DNA from: CAJQND01 sp051010055
GTDB lineage: Bacteria; Pseudomonadota; Alphaproteobacteria; Rhizobiales; CAJQND01
NCBI GenBank assembly: GCA_051010055.1
Contig: JBPCVY010000124.1
Span: 1 to 52,192, forward strand
Direction of reading: 5' to 3'
Length of the DNA: 52,192 nucleotides
The translations under genes and the position numbers were made by a program. Below the pieces are notes generated by a model. That model saw only the letters and a list, made by a program, of their open reading frames with translations. It was not told where the DNA came from and did no database searches. Positions within the stretch are counted from its first letter, which is position 1. Each line of letters starts with the position of its first letter. Shown here one piece after another: positions 25,417 through 33,935 of this stretch.

Positions 25417-26124
25417 TTATGCGTTTGAGTTCTTGGAAAAAAGTTTTTTTAGTGCATCAGCAAAGGGGCCGGACTTTTCTTCCCGGGTTTGCTGAGCTGA
25501 AATTTTAGGCGCTGGCTTTTTCGGCGCCTCCGGCTTCTCGGGTTTCGTTTCCGCATCCGGATTCACCGCAAGATGGACCTTATTCTGGAAACTTGCCGCA
25601 TCGTCATCGACCAAAAGACCAGCATAGTTCCCAATCGCATCAACAAGCGCATCCAACCACGCGCGTTCAGCCTTTGAGAAATCCTTCAAGACCCAGGAAT
25701 GAACCTTGGACTTATTGCCGGGATGGCCAATACCGAGACGCACCCGGTTAAAATCCTTGCCGATATGGGCGGCAATTGACTTCAGGCCGTTGTGGCCGGC
25801 AAGTCCACCACCCTGTTTGCAGCGCACCTTGCCAGGCGCAAGGTCAAGCTCGTCATGAAAGACAAAAACATCCTCAGGCGCCAGCTTGTAGAACTTCATT
25901 GCCTCACCAACCGAGCGCCCACTTTCGTTCATGAACGTTTGCGGCTTCAGCAGCAGAACCTTTTGCGAACCCAGCCGGCCCTCGGAAATTTCACCGCGAA
26001 AACGCTTTCGCCAAGGTGAAAACCCATGGCGTGCGGCAATTTCGTCCACGGCCATAAAACCGATATTGTGCCGATTAGCGGCATATTTTGTTCCGGGATT
26101 TCCAAGCCCTGCCAGAAGGATCAT
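25417..26124 (-). CDS. pth: Peptidyl-tRNA hydrolase
   Basis: Recycles peptidyl-tRNAs released from stalled ribosomes. The product is 235 residues from the ATG at 26124, which has an excellent ribosome site (GGAGGAG); the frame stays open upstream to 26208 but that part is the hairpin-rich spacer. Signatures are GLGNPGTKYAANRHNIGFM with the catalytic His, FMNESGRSV, and HDELDLAPG. After about residue 190 a Lys/Pro/Ala-rich tail (KPEKPEAPKKPAPK) is added that E. coli Pth lacks; such tails are common in alphaproteobacteria. Confidence 0.96.
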   Translation of the reverse strand: MILLAGLGNPGTKYAANRHNIGFMAVDEIAARHGFSPWRKRFRGEISEGRLGSQKVLLLKPQTFMNESGRSVGEAMKFYKLAPEDVFVFHDELDLAPGKVRCKQGGGLAGHNGLKSIAAHIGKDFNRVRLGIGHPGNKSKVHSWVLKDFSKAERAWLDALVDAIGNYAGLLVDDDAASFQNKVHLAVNPDAETKPEKPEAPKKPAPKISAQQTREEKSGPFADALKKLFSKNSNA

Positions 26125-26150
26125 CTGTGCTCCTCCATTAAGCGTTAGAG

Positions 26151-26227
26151 CCGGCAGGCCTGCCGGTGAAAAGTGAACTGGTGATGGCGGACCATCACCA
26201 GTTCCCACTGCCCGCAGGGTGCGGGCA
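26151..26227 (-). repeat. Three stem-loops between rplY and pth
   Basis: Three inverted repeats fill most of the 117-base spacer. In transcript order: TGCCCGCA-CCC-TGCGGGCA (26227-26209, eight pairs), a 13-pair perfect stem GAACTGGTGATGG-TCCG-CCATCACCAGTTC (26204-26175) followed by ACTTTTC, and the perfect 16-base palindrome CCGGCAGGCCTGCCGG (26166-26151). They may attenuate transcription, stabilise mRNA ends or be a remnant repeat element; only the middle one has any T-tract. Confidence 0.75.
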
Positions 26228-26241
26228 AAGCATCAATATGG

Positions 26242-26934
26242 TTACTCGCTGCTTTCTTCAGAAGCTTCACCAGCTTCTTCTTCAGCGCCTTCACCTTCGC
26301 CCTCGCCTTCAACGCCTTCGAGCTCTTCGCCTTCTTCACCTTCTTCTTCGTCTTCTTCGACAACTTCAGCGGCAGGTGCTGCAACCGAAGCGATGGTGAA
26401 GTCGCGGTCGTCAATAGTGGGCTTGACGTCGTCCGGCAGGTCCACCTCGGAGATGTGAACCGAATCACCGATATCAAGTCCGCCAACATCAATCGTCAGC
26501 TCTTCAGGAATAGAAGAAGCGGGGCAGACAAGCTCAACAGTGTAGCGGACAACGTTCAGAACACCGCCGCGCTTGAGGCCCGGAGAATCGTCTTCGTTCA
26601 CGAACACCACCGGAATTTCAACATTAACAGTGGCGCCCTTGCCAAGACGCAGAAAGTCTATGTGCAAAATGAAATCACGCACCGGTTCAAACTGAACATC
26701 ACGGGGAATGGTTCTAAATTTCTTGCCATCCACTTCCAGGTCCACAAGACGGGTCATGAACAGGCCGGTATTCACCTGTTTCATAACTTCCGTGTAGCCG
26801 AGGCTAATTGTTATGGGGTCTTGCTTGTCGCCGTAAATCACGGCGGGAACACGGCCTTCTCTACGAATTGCGCGGGCGGCCCCCTTGCCTGTCCCTTCGC
26901 GCAATTCAGCGGCCAACGTGACGTTGTCTGCCAT
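26242..26934 (-). CDS. rplY: 50S ribosomal protein L25/general stress protein Ctc
   Basis: 5S rRNA-binding ribosomal protein in the long Ctc/TL5 form, 230 residues. The N-terminal L25 domain (about 1-95) begins ADNVTLAAELREGTGKGAAR; the C-terminal TL5 domain (about 96-190) includes NVEIPVVFVNEDDSPGLKRG. The last 40 residues are a low-complexity Glu/Gly tail. AGAAAG precedes the ATG. It is 149 bases downstream of prs, and the run continues to pth and ychF. Confidence 0.97.
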   Translation of the reverse strand: MADNVTLAAELREGTGKGAARAIRREGRVPAVIYGDKQDPITISLGYTEVMKQVNTGLFMTRLVDLEVDGKKFRTIPRDVQFEPVRDFILHIDFLRLGKGATVNVEIPVVFVNEDDSPGLKRGGVLNVVRYTVELVCPASSIPEELTIDVGGLDIGDSVHISEVDLPDDVKPTIDDRDFTIASVAAPAAEVVEEDEEEGEEGEELEGVEGEGEGEGAEEEAGEASEESSE

Positions 26935-27083
26935 AGTCTTTCTCCATTGAGATTTCAGAATTTCAAATCCGGTGCCTCCTCCAGGGGGGAACAGCCATCC
27001 GGACAGCGCGGCTTATACAGGCAAACATGCCTGCACGCAATGGAAAGCGGTGCGCAAATTGCACGCAATCGCACGCATAAATT

Positions 27084-28016
27084 TTAGTGAAACAGGCTGG
27101 AGACGCTTTCTTCGCGTGAGGTGCGGCCGATGGCTTCACCGATAAGCGGGGCGATGGACAATACGCGGATATTGTTGGACACGCGCACAGCCTCGGTGGC
27201 CTGGATCGAATCGGTCACCACCAGCTCTTTGAGCTGAGATGAGGTAATGCGCGCCACCGCGCCGCCGGAAAGCACCCCATGGGTGATGTAAGCGGAAACG
27301 TCCGTTGCCCCTTTTGCAAGCAAGGCATCGGCGGCGTTGCACAATGTGCCACCGGAATCGACAATATCGTCCACCAGAATGCACGAAAAGCCATCCACAT
27401 CGCCGATGATGTTCATCACTTCGCTTTCGCCGGCCCGCTCGCGGCGTTTGTCGACGATGGCGAGCGGAGCACCGATGCGTTTGGCCAGTCCGCGCGCGCG
27501 CACCACGCCGCCCACGTCCGGTGAAACCACCATCAGTTTGCCGCCGTTGTAGCTTTCCTTGATGTCGCGCACCATAACTGGCGCTGCAAACAGATTATCT
27601 GTCGGAATATCGAAGAAGCCCTGAATCTGTCCAGCGTGCAAATCGAGTGTCATGACGCGGTCAGCACCCGCCTCGGTGATCAGGTTGGCCACCAGCTTGG
27701 CGGAAATCGGCGTGCGTGGACCAGGTTTTCTGTCCTGGCGTGCATAACCGAAGTAAGGAATAACCGCTGTGATGCGCTGAGCCGACGAGCGCCTGAGCGC
27801 ATCGATGATAATCAGCGTTTCCATCAGATGGTCATTTGCCGGAAACGAAGTTGACTGCACGACGAACACATCTTCACCGCGCACATTTTCCTGTATCTCG
27901 ACAAACACCTCCATGTCAGCAAAACGGCGTACAACGCACTTGCTGAGTGGAATGTTCAGATATGCGGCAATTGCCTCTGCCAGAGCTCTATTGCTATTAC
28001 CTGCAACCAGCTTCAT
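27084..28016 (-). CDS. prs: Ribose-phosphate pyrophosphokinase
   Basis: Makes PRPP from ribose 5-phosphate and ATP for purine, pyrimidine, histidine and NAD synthesis. The 310 residues match the class I enzyme: KLVAGNSNRALAEAIA at the start, the catalytic flexible loop RRFADMEVFVEI, DLHAGQIQGFFDIPTDNL near residue 130 and the PRPP-binding VDDIVDSGGTLCNAA near residue 217. First gene of the prs-rplY-pth-ychF run. The 193 bases upstream hold no further gene I can support. Confidence 0.98.
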   Translation of the reverse strand: MKLVAGNSNRALAEAIAAYLNIPLSKCVVRRFADMEVFVEIQENVRGEDVFVVQSTSFPANDHLMETLIIIDALRRSSAQRITAVIPYFGYARQDRKPGPRTPISAKLVANLITEAGADRVMTLDLHAGQIQGFFDIPTDNLFAAPVMVRDIKESYNGGKLMVVSPDVGGVVRARGLAKRIGAPLAIVDKRRERAGESEVMNIIGDVDGFSCILVDDIVDSGGTLCNAADALLAKGATDVSAYITHGVLSGGAVARITSSQLKELVVTDSIQATEAVRVSNNIRVLSIAPLIGEAIGRTSREESVSSLFH

Positions 28017-28209
28017 TACGCCTGCCCTCTTCCCGCGCGGCGAGACTTTGTTCTCTAGGCCGGAACCCCTCTTACGTGTGGTTCATAGCAATGTGGGATT
28101 TGCCTGTAAATACATCACCACGCCAATCCACAGGCTTAGAGCGTAAATAGTTCAATTCTTTGCGCGTGGATGCGCCCGATATTGTCACCCAAAAGGAAGC
28201 TTCGCGAAT

Positions 28210-28965
28210 TCAACCCTGGCGCTTTTTCACTTTGGCAATCAGATTGAAGATGCCACTGGCCGCCGCTTGAGCTGCGTAATGAGCGTTAGGGCCAAAGCCT
28301 GCATCAACAGCACCGGCTGGCACTGTGTTGGCCTGGCGGATTGTCCCGATTACGCTGCCATCCGGATCAACCAGTTCCCACGCCAAGGTCACTTTCTGCT
28401 GGCCGTTCGTGTTCTTGCCTACTTCCACCTTGCCACGGATGGTGAGCGCATCATCAGCTGGCGCAGAACGGACAGGCCAACCTGCCGTTTTCAAGACTTC
28501 ACGCATGGCAGCAGTAAGCTCAACATTCCCCCGGCCAGGTGCGCCTTTTACAACGGGCACTGCAACCGCGCGAATTTGCTTGTCTGTATTTTCCTGCTTT
28601 TTCTTCGGCTTAGCGGGCGCTACCTCTGCTGACGCCGGCGATGCGGCGGCGGTCTTGGTTTCAGGCGGCGGCGCGCTCTTTACTGAATGAGATGCAGTTT
28701 TTGCCGCAACAATGGGTGTGGCAATATCAGTCGGTGTCGCCGAAGAGTTATGCGGGCTATTGGCCAATTGCCGAATTTTCAGCAGCTGCTCAGCATCGCG
28801 GTGGGTGGGGTCAATATCGGCGCTATCAGCCGGCTTCGCCAGCTGCAAGGAGCGTTCCTTTGGCAGAGTGGGTAGCGAACCGCCACAACCGGCAAGCGCG
28901 AAACCCGCCGCAACCATCAAAGCGCCAAGGGCGGCTGGCCTCAAATAGCATGTGCATCCCCGCAT
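28210..28965 (-). CDS. Hypothetical lipoprotein
   Basis: Protein of 251 residues from the ATG at 28965, preceded by AAGGTGA. The N-terminus is a lipoprotein signal with lipobox ALAGCGG. A proline/alanine/lysine-rich linker (about residues 80-140) leads to a folded C-terminal domain of about 105 residues, with VELTAAMREVLKTAGWPV and KVTLAWELVDPDGSVIGTI, that resembles outer-membrane-linked lipoproteins of Rhizobiales without a named function. The frame extends upstream to 29097, but those 44 residues do not fit a lipoprotein signal. Confidence 0.78.
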   Translation of the reverse strand: MRGCTCYLRPAALGALMVAAGFALAGCGGSLPTLPKERSLQLAKPADSADIDPTHRDAEQLLKIRQLANSPHNSSATPTDIATPIVAAKTASHSVKSAPPPETKTAAASPASAEVAPAKPKKKQENTDKQIRAVAVPVVKGAPGRGNVELTAAMREVLKTAGWPVRSAPADDALTIRGKVEVGKNTNGQQKVTLAWELVDPDGSVIGTIRQANTVPAGAVDAGFGPNAHYAAQAAASGIFNLIAKVKKRQG

Positions 28966-29077
28966 CAACAAGCGAATCACCTTGTCAAAATTCCGCTTGA
29001 GTAGGTCAAAACCTACTGGCAGTTTCAACCGGCTATAACTGCAGCCTGTGGATTTTTTTGTTTTGCGGACTCTCGCA

Positions 29078-30229
29078 CTAGCACCGAAGGAGTTCAAGCG
29101 GCATTTTGGAAAGGTGTTCCGGTTTCCCCTCGGTCAGTATGTAACTGCGCCCCAGGGTCATGGCGGTGCCGGTATCGGAATCCATCAAAATCATATGAGT
29201 AAAGAAGACCATACCGGGCCCGAGCTCTGCCGGATTGGCTTTATAAAACATGGGCCAGTCCATCCAGCTTGGGGTGAATTTAGCTCCAAGGGAATAGCCG
29301 CATGCTGCCAGTGCATGTTTTTCCAACCCATGCTCAGCCATGACGTCCGCATGGGCGGAGTAGACATCTCCCGCTGTCCTTCCCGGGCGGAGTTGTTCGC
29401 GGCATGCAAGCAACGCCTCTTGGGCAGCGGCAAACATCATTTCATGGGGTTCGCGTAGTTCACCGATAATGACCGTATCCATCATGGCCGCGTGGTAGTG
29501 GCGGTAAGCTCCCGCCCATTCCAGGGTGAGCTGGTCGTTGGTGCTCAAAATCCTGCGGCCCGCCTTATAGCGGCACAATAAAGCGTCTTCTCCGGAACCG
29601 ATTATGAACTCGTTGGCTGGATAATCACCACCGCCGGAAAACACCGCTCCTTGCATGGCGGCCAGGATTGCCCCTTCAGCGGCGCCAGCACGGGTCTCCA
29701 AAAGTGCTGCCTGCAATGCAGCATCACACAATTCGCCAGCGTTTCGCACAAAGGCAAGTTCGGCAGGCGATTTCACCACCCGAACACTGTCAACCAGGCC
29801 GGATGCATCTTCTAAGGTGCAAAACCCATCCAGTACAGCATCAAGCGCTTTGCCGTTGGCGGCTGTCAGCCCGTAGGACTGGTATTCTACACCGAGCTTT
29901 TTTCCTTTTGTACCAAGGCTCTCAAGCATATCGCGGAGCTTTAGCGGAGGATTGGCGTCCACTCCATCAGTCCAGATGCGGATATCCTCAACGTTCGATG
30001 TGTGCTGGGCCTGGCGCAAATCCGCCGAACGGGTAAGCAGCGCCAATGTGCCATCAGTGGCCAGATAAAGGCATTGGAAAAAGCAGAACCCGAACGTATC
30101 AAACCCAGTGAGGTAATACATGGATTCCTGCTGGAACATGAGCAATCCATCAAGGCCGCGGGCATCCAGTTCGCGTATGACGGATTTCTTGCGGGCCTCA
30201 TACTCAGCGGGTTCGAAATGCAACGCCAT
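29078..30229 (-). CDS. Creatinase/M24-like protein lacking the metal site
   Basis: Pita-bread-fold protein of 383 residues with a creatinase-type N-terminal domain (about 1-145) and an M24-like C-terminal domain. The canonical metal ligands of M24 peptidases are not conserved: the first Asp position is E237 in LEWAGAY, the second falls on Ala in YHAAMMD, the GHGIG His is replaced in GYSLG (311-315), and the EPG Glu position reads THM (H345). It is therefore probably not a metallopeptidase, but a C-N hydrolase of the creatinase or ectoine-hydrolase (DoeA) kind. It follows pgeF by 11 bases. Substrate unknown. Confidence 0.85.
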   Translation of the reverse strand: MALHFEPAEYEARKKSVIRELDARGLDGLLMFQQESMYYLTGFDTFGFCFFQCLYLATDGTLALLTRSADLRQAQHTSNVEDIRIWTDGVDANPPLKLRDMLESLGTKGKKLGVEYQSYGLTAANGKALDAVLDGFCTLEDASGLVDSVRVVKSPAELAFVRNAGELCDAALQAALLETRAGAAEGAILAAMQGAVFSGGGDYPANEFIIGSGEDALLCRYKAGRRILSTNDQLTLEWAGAYRHYHAAMMDTVIIGELREPHEMMFAAAQEALLACREQLRPGRTAGDVYSAHADVMAEHGLEKHALAACGYSLGAKFTPSWMDWPMFYKANPAELGPGMVFFTHMILMDSDTGTAMTLGRSYILTEGKPEHLSKMPLELLRC

Positions 30230-30240
30230 GGCAAGCTCCC

Positions 30241-31005
30241 CTATTCAATCAGTGTGATTGCAGAAATCTGGCAGCCATAGTCCGGCTCGCCGCGATGAGT
30301 TGTCCGGCGGTAGGAGAAAAAGCGCTCCTCATCGCCGTAGGTGCAGATTTTCATGTTTTCCACCTGCCCGACACCACAATCTTTCAGCCGCGCTTCAACA
30401 AAGCCCGGCAAATCGAACTGGTAATGATTCTCCCGAACGGAGGGCACGAAAAACCGCTCATAGGCCGCATCTTCCTCAACGAAAAACGCAAAAAATTCCG
30501 GGCCGACTTCATACGCTTCCTGTGAGATTGTGGGACCTATTGCGGCGCAGATGCGCTCTCTTTTTGCTCCCAGCGCCTCCATCATCTTCAACGTTTGTTC
30601 GGAAACGCCGCCAAGGGCCCCCTTCCAGCCGGAATGGGCAGCGCCCACAATGCCGGCTTCTGGCTCGGAAAACAAAACCGGTGTGCAGTCAGCGGTGGTC
30701 ACGGCCAAGGCGATGCCTGGTTTAGCGGCAACAACTGCATCAGCCTTCGGCCGATTCGCCACATCCCAAGGTTCCAATGCTATCGCCACATTGGCGCTGT
30801 GATACTGATATGGCGAAATCAGCGCCTGCGGCTCGACACCCATCTGGGATGCAACTTCCACGCGGTTTCTCATAACTGTTGCGATGACATCATTGGTGCC
30901 AAGCCCGGCGTTGAGACTTTCGTATAGCCCCTTTGAATGCCCCCCTTGCCGGGTGAAAAACCCGTGCCGGACATTATCAGAAGCCAATACATCCGCGATA
31001 ATCAT
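30241..31005 (-). CDS. pgeF: Peptidoglycan editing factor / multi-copper-like purine phosphorylase PgeF
   Basis: YfiH/DUF152 protein of 254 residues. Family members show purine nucleoside phosphorylase or deaminase activity in vitro and, in E. coli, prevent misincorporation of serine into peptidoglycan. Visible signatures are SPYQYHSANV, TTADCTPVLF and GAAHSGWKGALGG, which carry the Zn-binding His and Cys residues. The ATG overlaps the stop of midA by four bases, giving translational coupling. Confidence 0.93.
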   Translation of the reverse strand: MIIADVLASDNVRHGFFTRQGGHSKGLYESLNAGLGTNDVIATVMRNRVEVASQMGVEPQALISPYQYHSANVAIALEPWDVANRPKADAVVAAKPGIALAVTTADCTPVLFSEPEAGIVGAAHSGWKGALGGVSEQTLKMMEALGAKRERICAAIGPTISQEAYEVGPEFFAFFVEEDAAYERFFVPSVRENHYQFDLPGFVEARLKDCGVGQVENMKICTYGDEERFFSYRRTTHRGEPDYGCQISAITLIE

Positions 31006-32102
31006 CCACTCAACCCTTCGAACGGAGCAGGAATTGGCGCGCCAGGGGCGCCCACTGCCATGACCTTGAACAATTCACCCATCTCCTGGCGTGATGCAAG
31101 CCTTGTTACCGCAGCTTCAATCGCCCGCGCCTGACGCCGGTTTGCATCGCGCGAAAGCCGCTCTGCGCGCACATCAAGGCCCATAGCGTCAAGGAAGGGG
31201 CCTTGCGAAACCGGGCCGAACACGCTCGCGCCCGAACGTTGGAATGCTTTGCCCAACGCTTCAAAATCCACATGAGAGGTTATGTCACAATACCCGGGCC
31301 GATGCAGGATTTCGGCATATTGATGTTTTGAAAGCGCCTGCAGGGTGTCGCCGGGCGCAGAGTTTACGTGGCCATAGTCAATGAAGAGCCCGAAGCCACC
31401 TTGCTGAACCAGGCGTGCGCCAATCAATTCCGCCACCCCTTCGCGCACTGGTGATAGTTCAATGATTGCCCCATCTTCTGCCTCTGCAGCCCAAACAGGG
31501 ATGGTATCTTTCGGCAAAACCTGCGCTGAAAGGCCAAATGCAAGCGCTCCTTCTGCGTCCAAGCCCACCACCCGCTCATGCCAGTGTTCACCTGCCCTTT
31601 GCATCTGCTTTACCGGCAGGGCGTCAAAAAACTCATTCGCGACAACTATTGCCGGGCCTTCGGGCACGGCTTCAAAGGTATCATGCCAGGCGAGCGGCAC
31701 GCCTGCACTTGCAAGTTTTACCTTTTGGTTTTGCTTCAGCGCCGGGCTGGTTTCCACCAGATGAACGTTTGCCGCCTCTTTAAATCCCGGCATGATATTG
31801 GCCGCGCGCAGCATATCGGCCATAAGGGTGCCCCTTCCCGGCCCCAACTCAACCAGATTGAACGAAGCCGGTGCACCCGTCATTTGAAAGGCTGCCGCGC
31901 ACCAGATGCCGACAAGCTCGCCAAATATCTGGCTCACTTCAGGTGCGGTGATAAAATCGCCGCGCGCGCCAAACGGGTCACGCCCCATATAGTAGCCATG
32001 CGCCGGGTGGCCGAGGGCCATGGCCATATATTCAGAAATGGGCACCGGCCCGGTTTTTGCGATTTGCCTCTTCAACTCTGCTTCGAGCGGTGTCTCGCTC
32101 AT
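31002..32102 (-). CDS. SAM-dependent methyltransferase, MidA/NDUFAF7 family
   Basis: Methyltransferase of 366 residues from the ATG at 32102. The SAM site is LVELGPGRGTLMADML; the N-terminal signature (ISEYMAMALGHPAHGYYMGRD then GDFITAPEVSQIFGE) is diagnostic of the family. The eukaryotic homologue NDUFAF7 methylates an arginine of complex I subunit NDUFS2; bacterial targets are less clear. The frame is open much further upstream (to 32441), but that part lies inside lgt. Both ends use four-base overlaps, with lgt upstream and pgeF downstream. Confidence 0.92.
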   Translation of the reverse strand: MSETPLEAELKRQIAKTGPVPISEYMAMALGHPAHGYYMGRDPFGARGDFITAPEVSQIFGELVGIWCAAAFQMTGAPASFNLVELGPGRGTLMADMLRAANIMPGFKEAANVHLVETSPALKQNQKVKLASAGVPLAWHDTFEAVPEGPAIVVANEFFDALPVKQMQRAGEHWHERVVGLDAEGALAFGLSAQVLPKDTIPVWAAEAEDGAIIELSPVREGVAELIGARLVQQGGFGLFIDYGHVNSAPGDTLQALSKHQYAEILHRPGYCDITSHVDFEALGKAFQRSGASVFGPVSQGPFLDAMGLDVRAERLSRDANRRQARAIEAAVTRLASRQEMGELFKVMAVGAPGAPIPAPFEGLSG

Positions 32103-32923
32103 GCTCGGCGCTCCGCCCAAACCATCAGCCAGATGCCACCAGCCACCATGGGTAGCGACAAAACCATGCCCATGGTCAGCGGCCCGGCGAGGAAACCAAT
32201 ATGAGCATCGGGCTCGCGGAAGAATTCCGCGATAATGCGGAAGGCGCCATACCCCGCCATTGCAGCGCCGGTCACAAAGCCGGGTTTTTTGAGTTTGAAT
32301 AGGCTGTGAGTGAGAAACCGCATCAGCAAAAACAGCACCAACCCCTCCAATGCTGCTTCGTAGAGCTGACTTGGATGGCGCGGCAAGCCGCCAGCCCCCG
32401 GGAATACCATGCCGATAGAGGCATCTGTGACGCGCCCCCAAAGCTCACCATTGATAAAGTTCGCAACGCGGCCAAGCCCCAGGCCGATTGGCACGGAGGC
32501 GCCTGCCAGGTCGAAAACCTGCATAATATCGGCATTGTAGCGCCGGCAAAACAGATACACCGCCAACAGTACGCCAATGAAGCCGCCATGGAACGACATC
32601 CCTCCCTGCCAGATGGCAAATACTTCCAGGGGATTGGTAAAAAAATCGAGCGGTTTGTAAAACAAGACGTATCCGAGCCTGCCGCCGGCAATCATCCCCA
32701 CCGCGCCCCAGAAGATGACATCATCTACCATTGCAGGGGTCATGGGCTGTGTGCCGCCACGCGGCGGCCCCCATAGGCGCTCCTGCACCACAAGGCGGCG
32801 CATATACCACCAGGCAAATGCGATACCGGCGATATAAGCAAGTCCGTACCATTTGATTGCCAACGGGCCCAGTTGGATGGCCACCGGGTCAATCTCGGGA
32901 AACGTCAGAGCAATTGAGCGCAA
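32099..32923 (-). CDS. lgt: Prolipoprotein diacylglyceryl transferase
   Basis: Inner-membrane enzyme that transfers diacylglycerol to the lipobox Cys of prolipoproteins. The 274-residue protein has about seven membrane helices and the signatures IKWYGLAYIAG, MSFHGGFIGVLLAVYL and the Lgt signature GRVANFINGELWGRVTD. It starts with TTG at 32923 after AGGATAAT; there is no alternative start before the essential N-terminal helix. First gene of lgt-midA-pgeF. Confidence 0.96.
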   Translation of the reverse strand: MRSIALTFPEIDPVAIQLGPLAIKWYGLAYIAGIAFAWWYMRRLVVQERLWGPPRGGTQPMTPAMVDDVIFWGAVGMIAGGRLGYVLFYKPLDFFTNPLEVFAIWQGGMSFHGGFIGVLLAVYLFCRRYNADIMQVFDLAGASVPIGLGLGRVANFINGELWGRVTDASIGMVFPGAGGLPRHPSQLYEAALEGLVLFLLMRFLTHSLFKLKKPGFVTGAAMAGYGAFRIIAEFFREPDAHIGFLAGPLTMGMVLSLPMVAGGIWLMVWAERRA

Positions 32924-33332
32924 GGATTATCCTGCCTTGAATTTTTGTTTTCTGGTGGCGAGATGTTGAGAGCCCACCCCGCAACCCTGAAGGCGTTTGA
33001 CGGGAGCAGATTTTGAGAGATTTTTTTAAAAATCAGGGCCATAGGGCCACCCCCTTTGGTTTTTGATTTTTGACAAAAAGCGCCAAAATATGCCCCGCCC
33101 ATCGGGTTTTGCCGAAATTGCCCACTCTCTGCGGGCTCAAGCTAGAAATGGCGGCAAGCCGTTCCTGCGCTTGACCCCTTGATATTGAACAATTTAGGCA
33201 AAATCAAACGTTCTTCAGGGCTTCGGGGTGGGCTCTTGGTAAAAACCCGCCAGGTCAAGCATGGCTGACTTGATATTAGCCTTTGCGGCCCCCATAGTTA
33301 GTAAAACACTTAACCGATGTGGATGAGATTCG
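32924..33332. other. 409-base divergent spacer between lgt and ubiK
   Basis: Region between two divergent genes that should carry both promoters. It has an A/T-rich stretch (about 33010-33080, with T-runs and A-runs) and no open frame with family resemblance; the 65-codon minus-strand frame at 32905-33102 looks like chance. I could not identify a terminator, riboswitch or conserved RNA. A small RNA cannot be excluded from sequence alone. Confidence 0.5.
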
Positions 33333-33650
33333 ATGACCACCGGCTCGGCCCGATTTTTTGACGAACTTGCACGCGTAATGACCTCTGCTGCCGGCGCGGC
33401 GCAGGGCGTACGCAATGAACTGGACACCTTGTTCCGAACCCAGGCGGAGCGTGTGCTTAACGACCTTGAAGTCGTGCAGCGCGATGAATTTGACGCAGTG
33501 CGCGAAATGGCAGTGAAAGCGCGTGAGGAAAATGAAGCACTCAAGGCGCAAATTGCCGAACTGGAAGAAAAGCTTGATGCGCTAAACACAAAAAAGCCGG
33601 CGCGGGCAAAAACCACCACCCTTAAAAAACCTGCTGCAAAGAAATCTTGA
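33333..33650 (+). CDS. ubiK: Ubiquinone biosynthesis accessory factor UbiK
   Basis: Small coiled-coil protein of 105 residues (BMFP/UbiK family) that assists the soluble ubiquinone-biosynthesis complex in gammaproteobacteria. The N-terminal part (RFFDELARVMTSAAGAAQG) is the amphipathic conserved region; residues 60-85 (REENEALKAQIAELEEKL) form the coiled coil; the tail is Lys/Ala-rich. It is divergent from lgt. The following 285 bases to the YbjN-like gene contain no clear gene. Confidence 0.88.
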   Translation: MTTGSARFFDELARVMTSAAGAAQGVRNELDTLFRTQAERVLNDLEVVQRDEFDAVREMAVKAREENEALKAQIAELEEKLDALNTKKPARAKTTTLKKPAAKKS

Positions 33651-33935
33651 TCCTCTGGGGGTTCGCCGGTTTACTTCATAAAACAACTACCGGTTATCTC
33701 AAACTTGACTTGACGGGGCGCAAGGTACGTTTCCTGTCTGCTTGTGGATGGTTCTGACTGTCTTTGCATGAAGGGGTTGCGCACCTGTTACCTCTCGGGC
33801 AACGTCAACGTATTGGTGTGGTTTTGATTCGCGCCGCAAGATATAGCGTTTCAACGATCTTCAGCGCTCAAATCATTGATCAGCCAACCAGAAACAAGGG
33901 GCACTGCGAGTTTGGTGCAGCAAAGGGGATCGCCG

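Noticed and set aside
26219..26458. Plus-strand frame rich in Ser and Pro opposite the L25 tail
   Set aside because: The low complexity is the mirror of the GAA/GAG-rich acidic tail; no start context and no family.
27032..27069. Direct repeat TGCACGCAAT (27032-27041 and 27060-27069) upstream of rplY
   Set aside because: Only two ten-base copies in a spacer; no clear regulatory logic, probably chance.
32103..32441. N-terminal extension of the MidA-type methyltransferase
   Set aside because: The extra 113 codons lie inside lgt and do not resemble the family; the ATGA overlap at 32099-32102 marks the true start.
32905..33102. A 65-codon minus-strand frame overlapping the lgt start
   Set aside because: No domain or consistent start signal, and it overlaps lgt in another frame.
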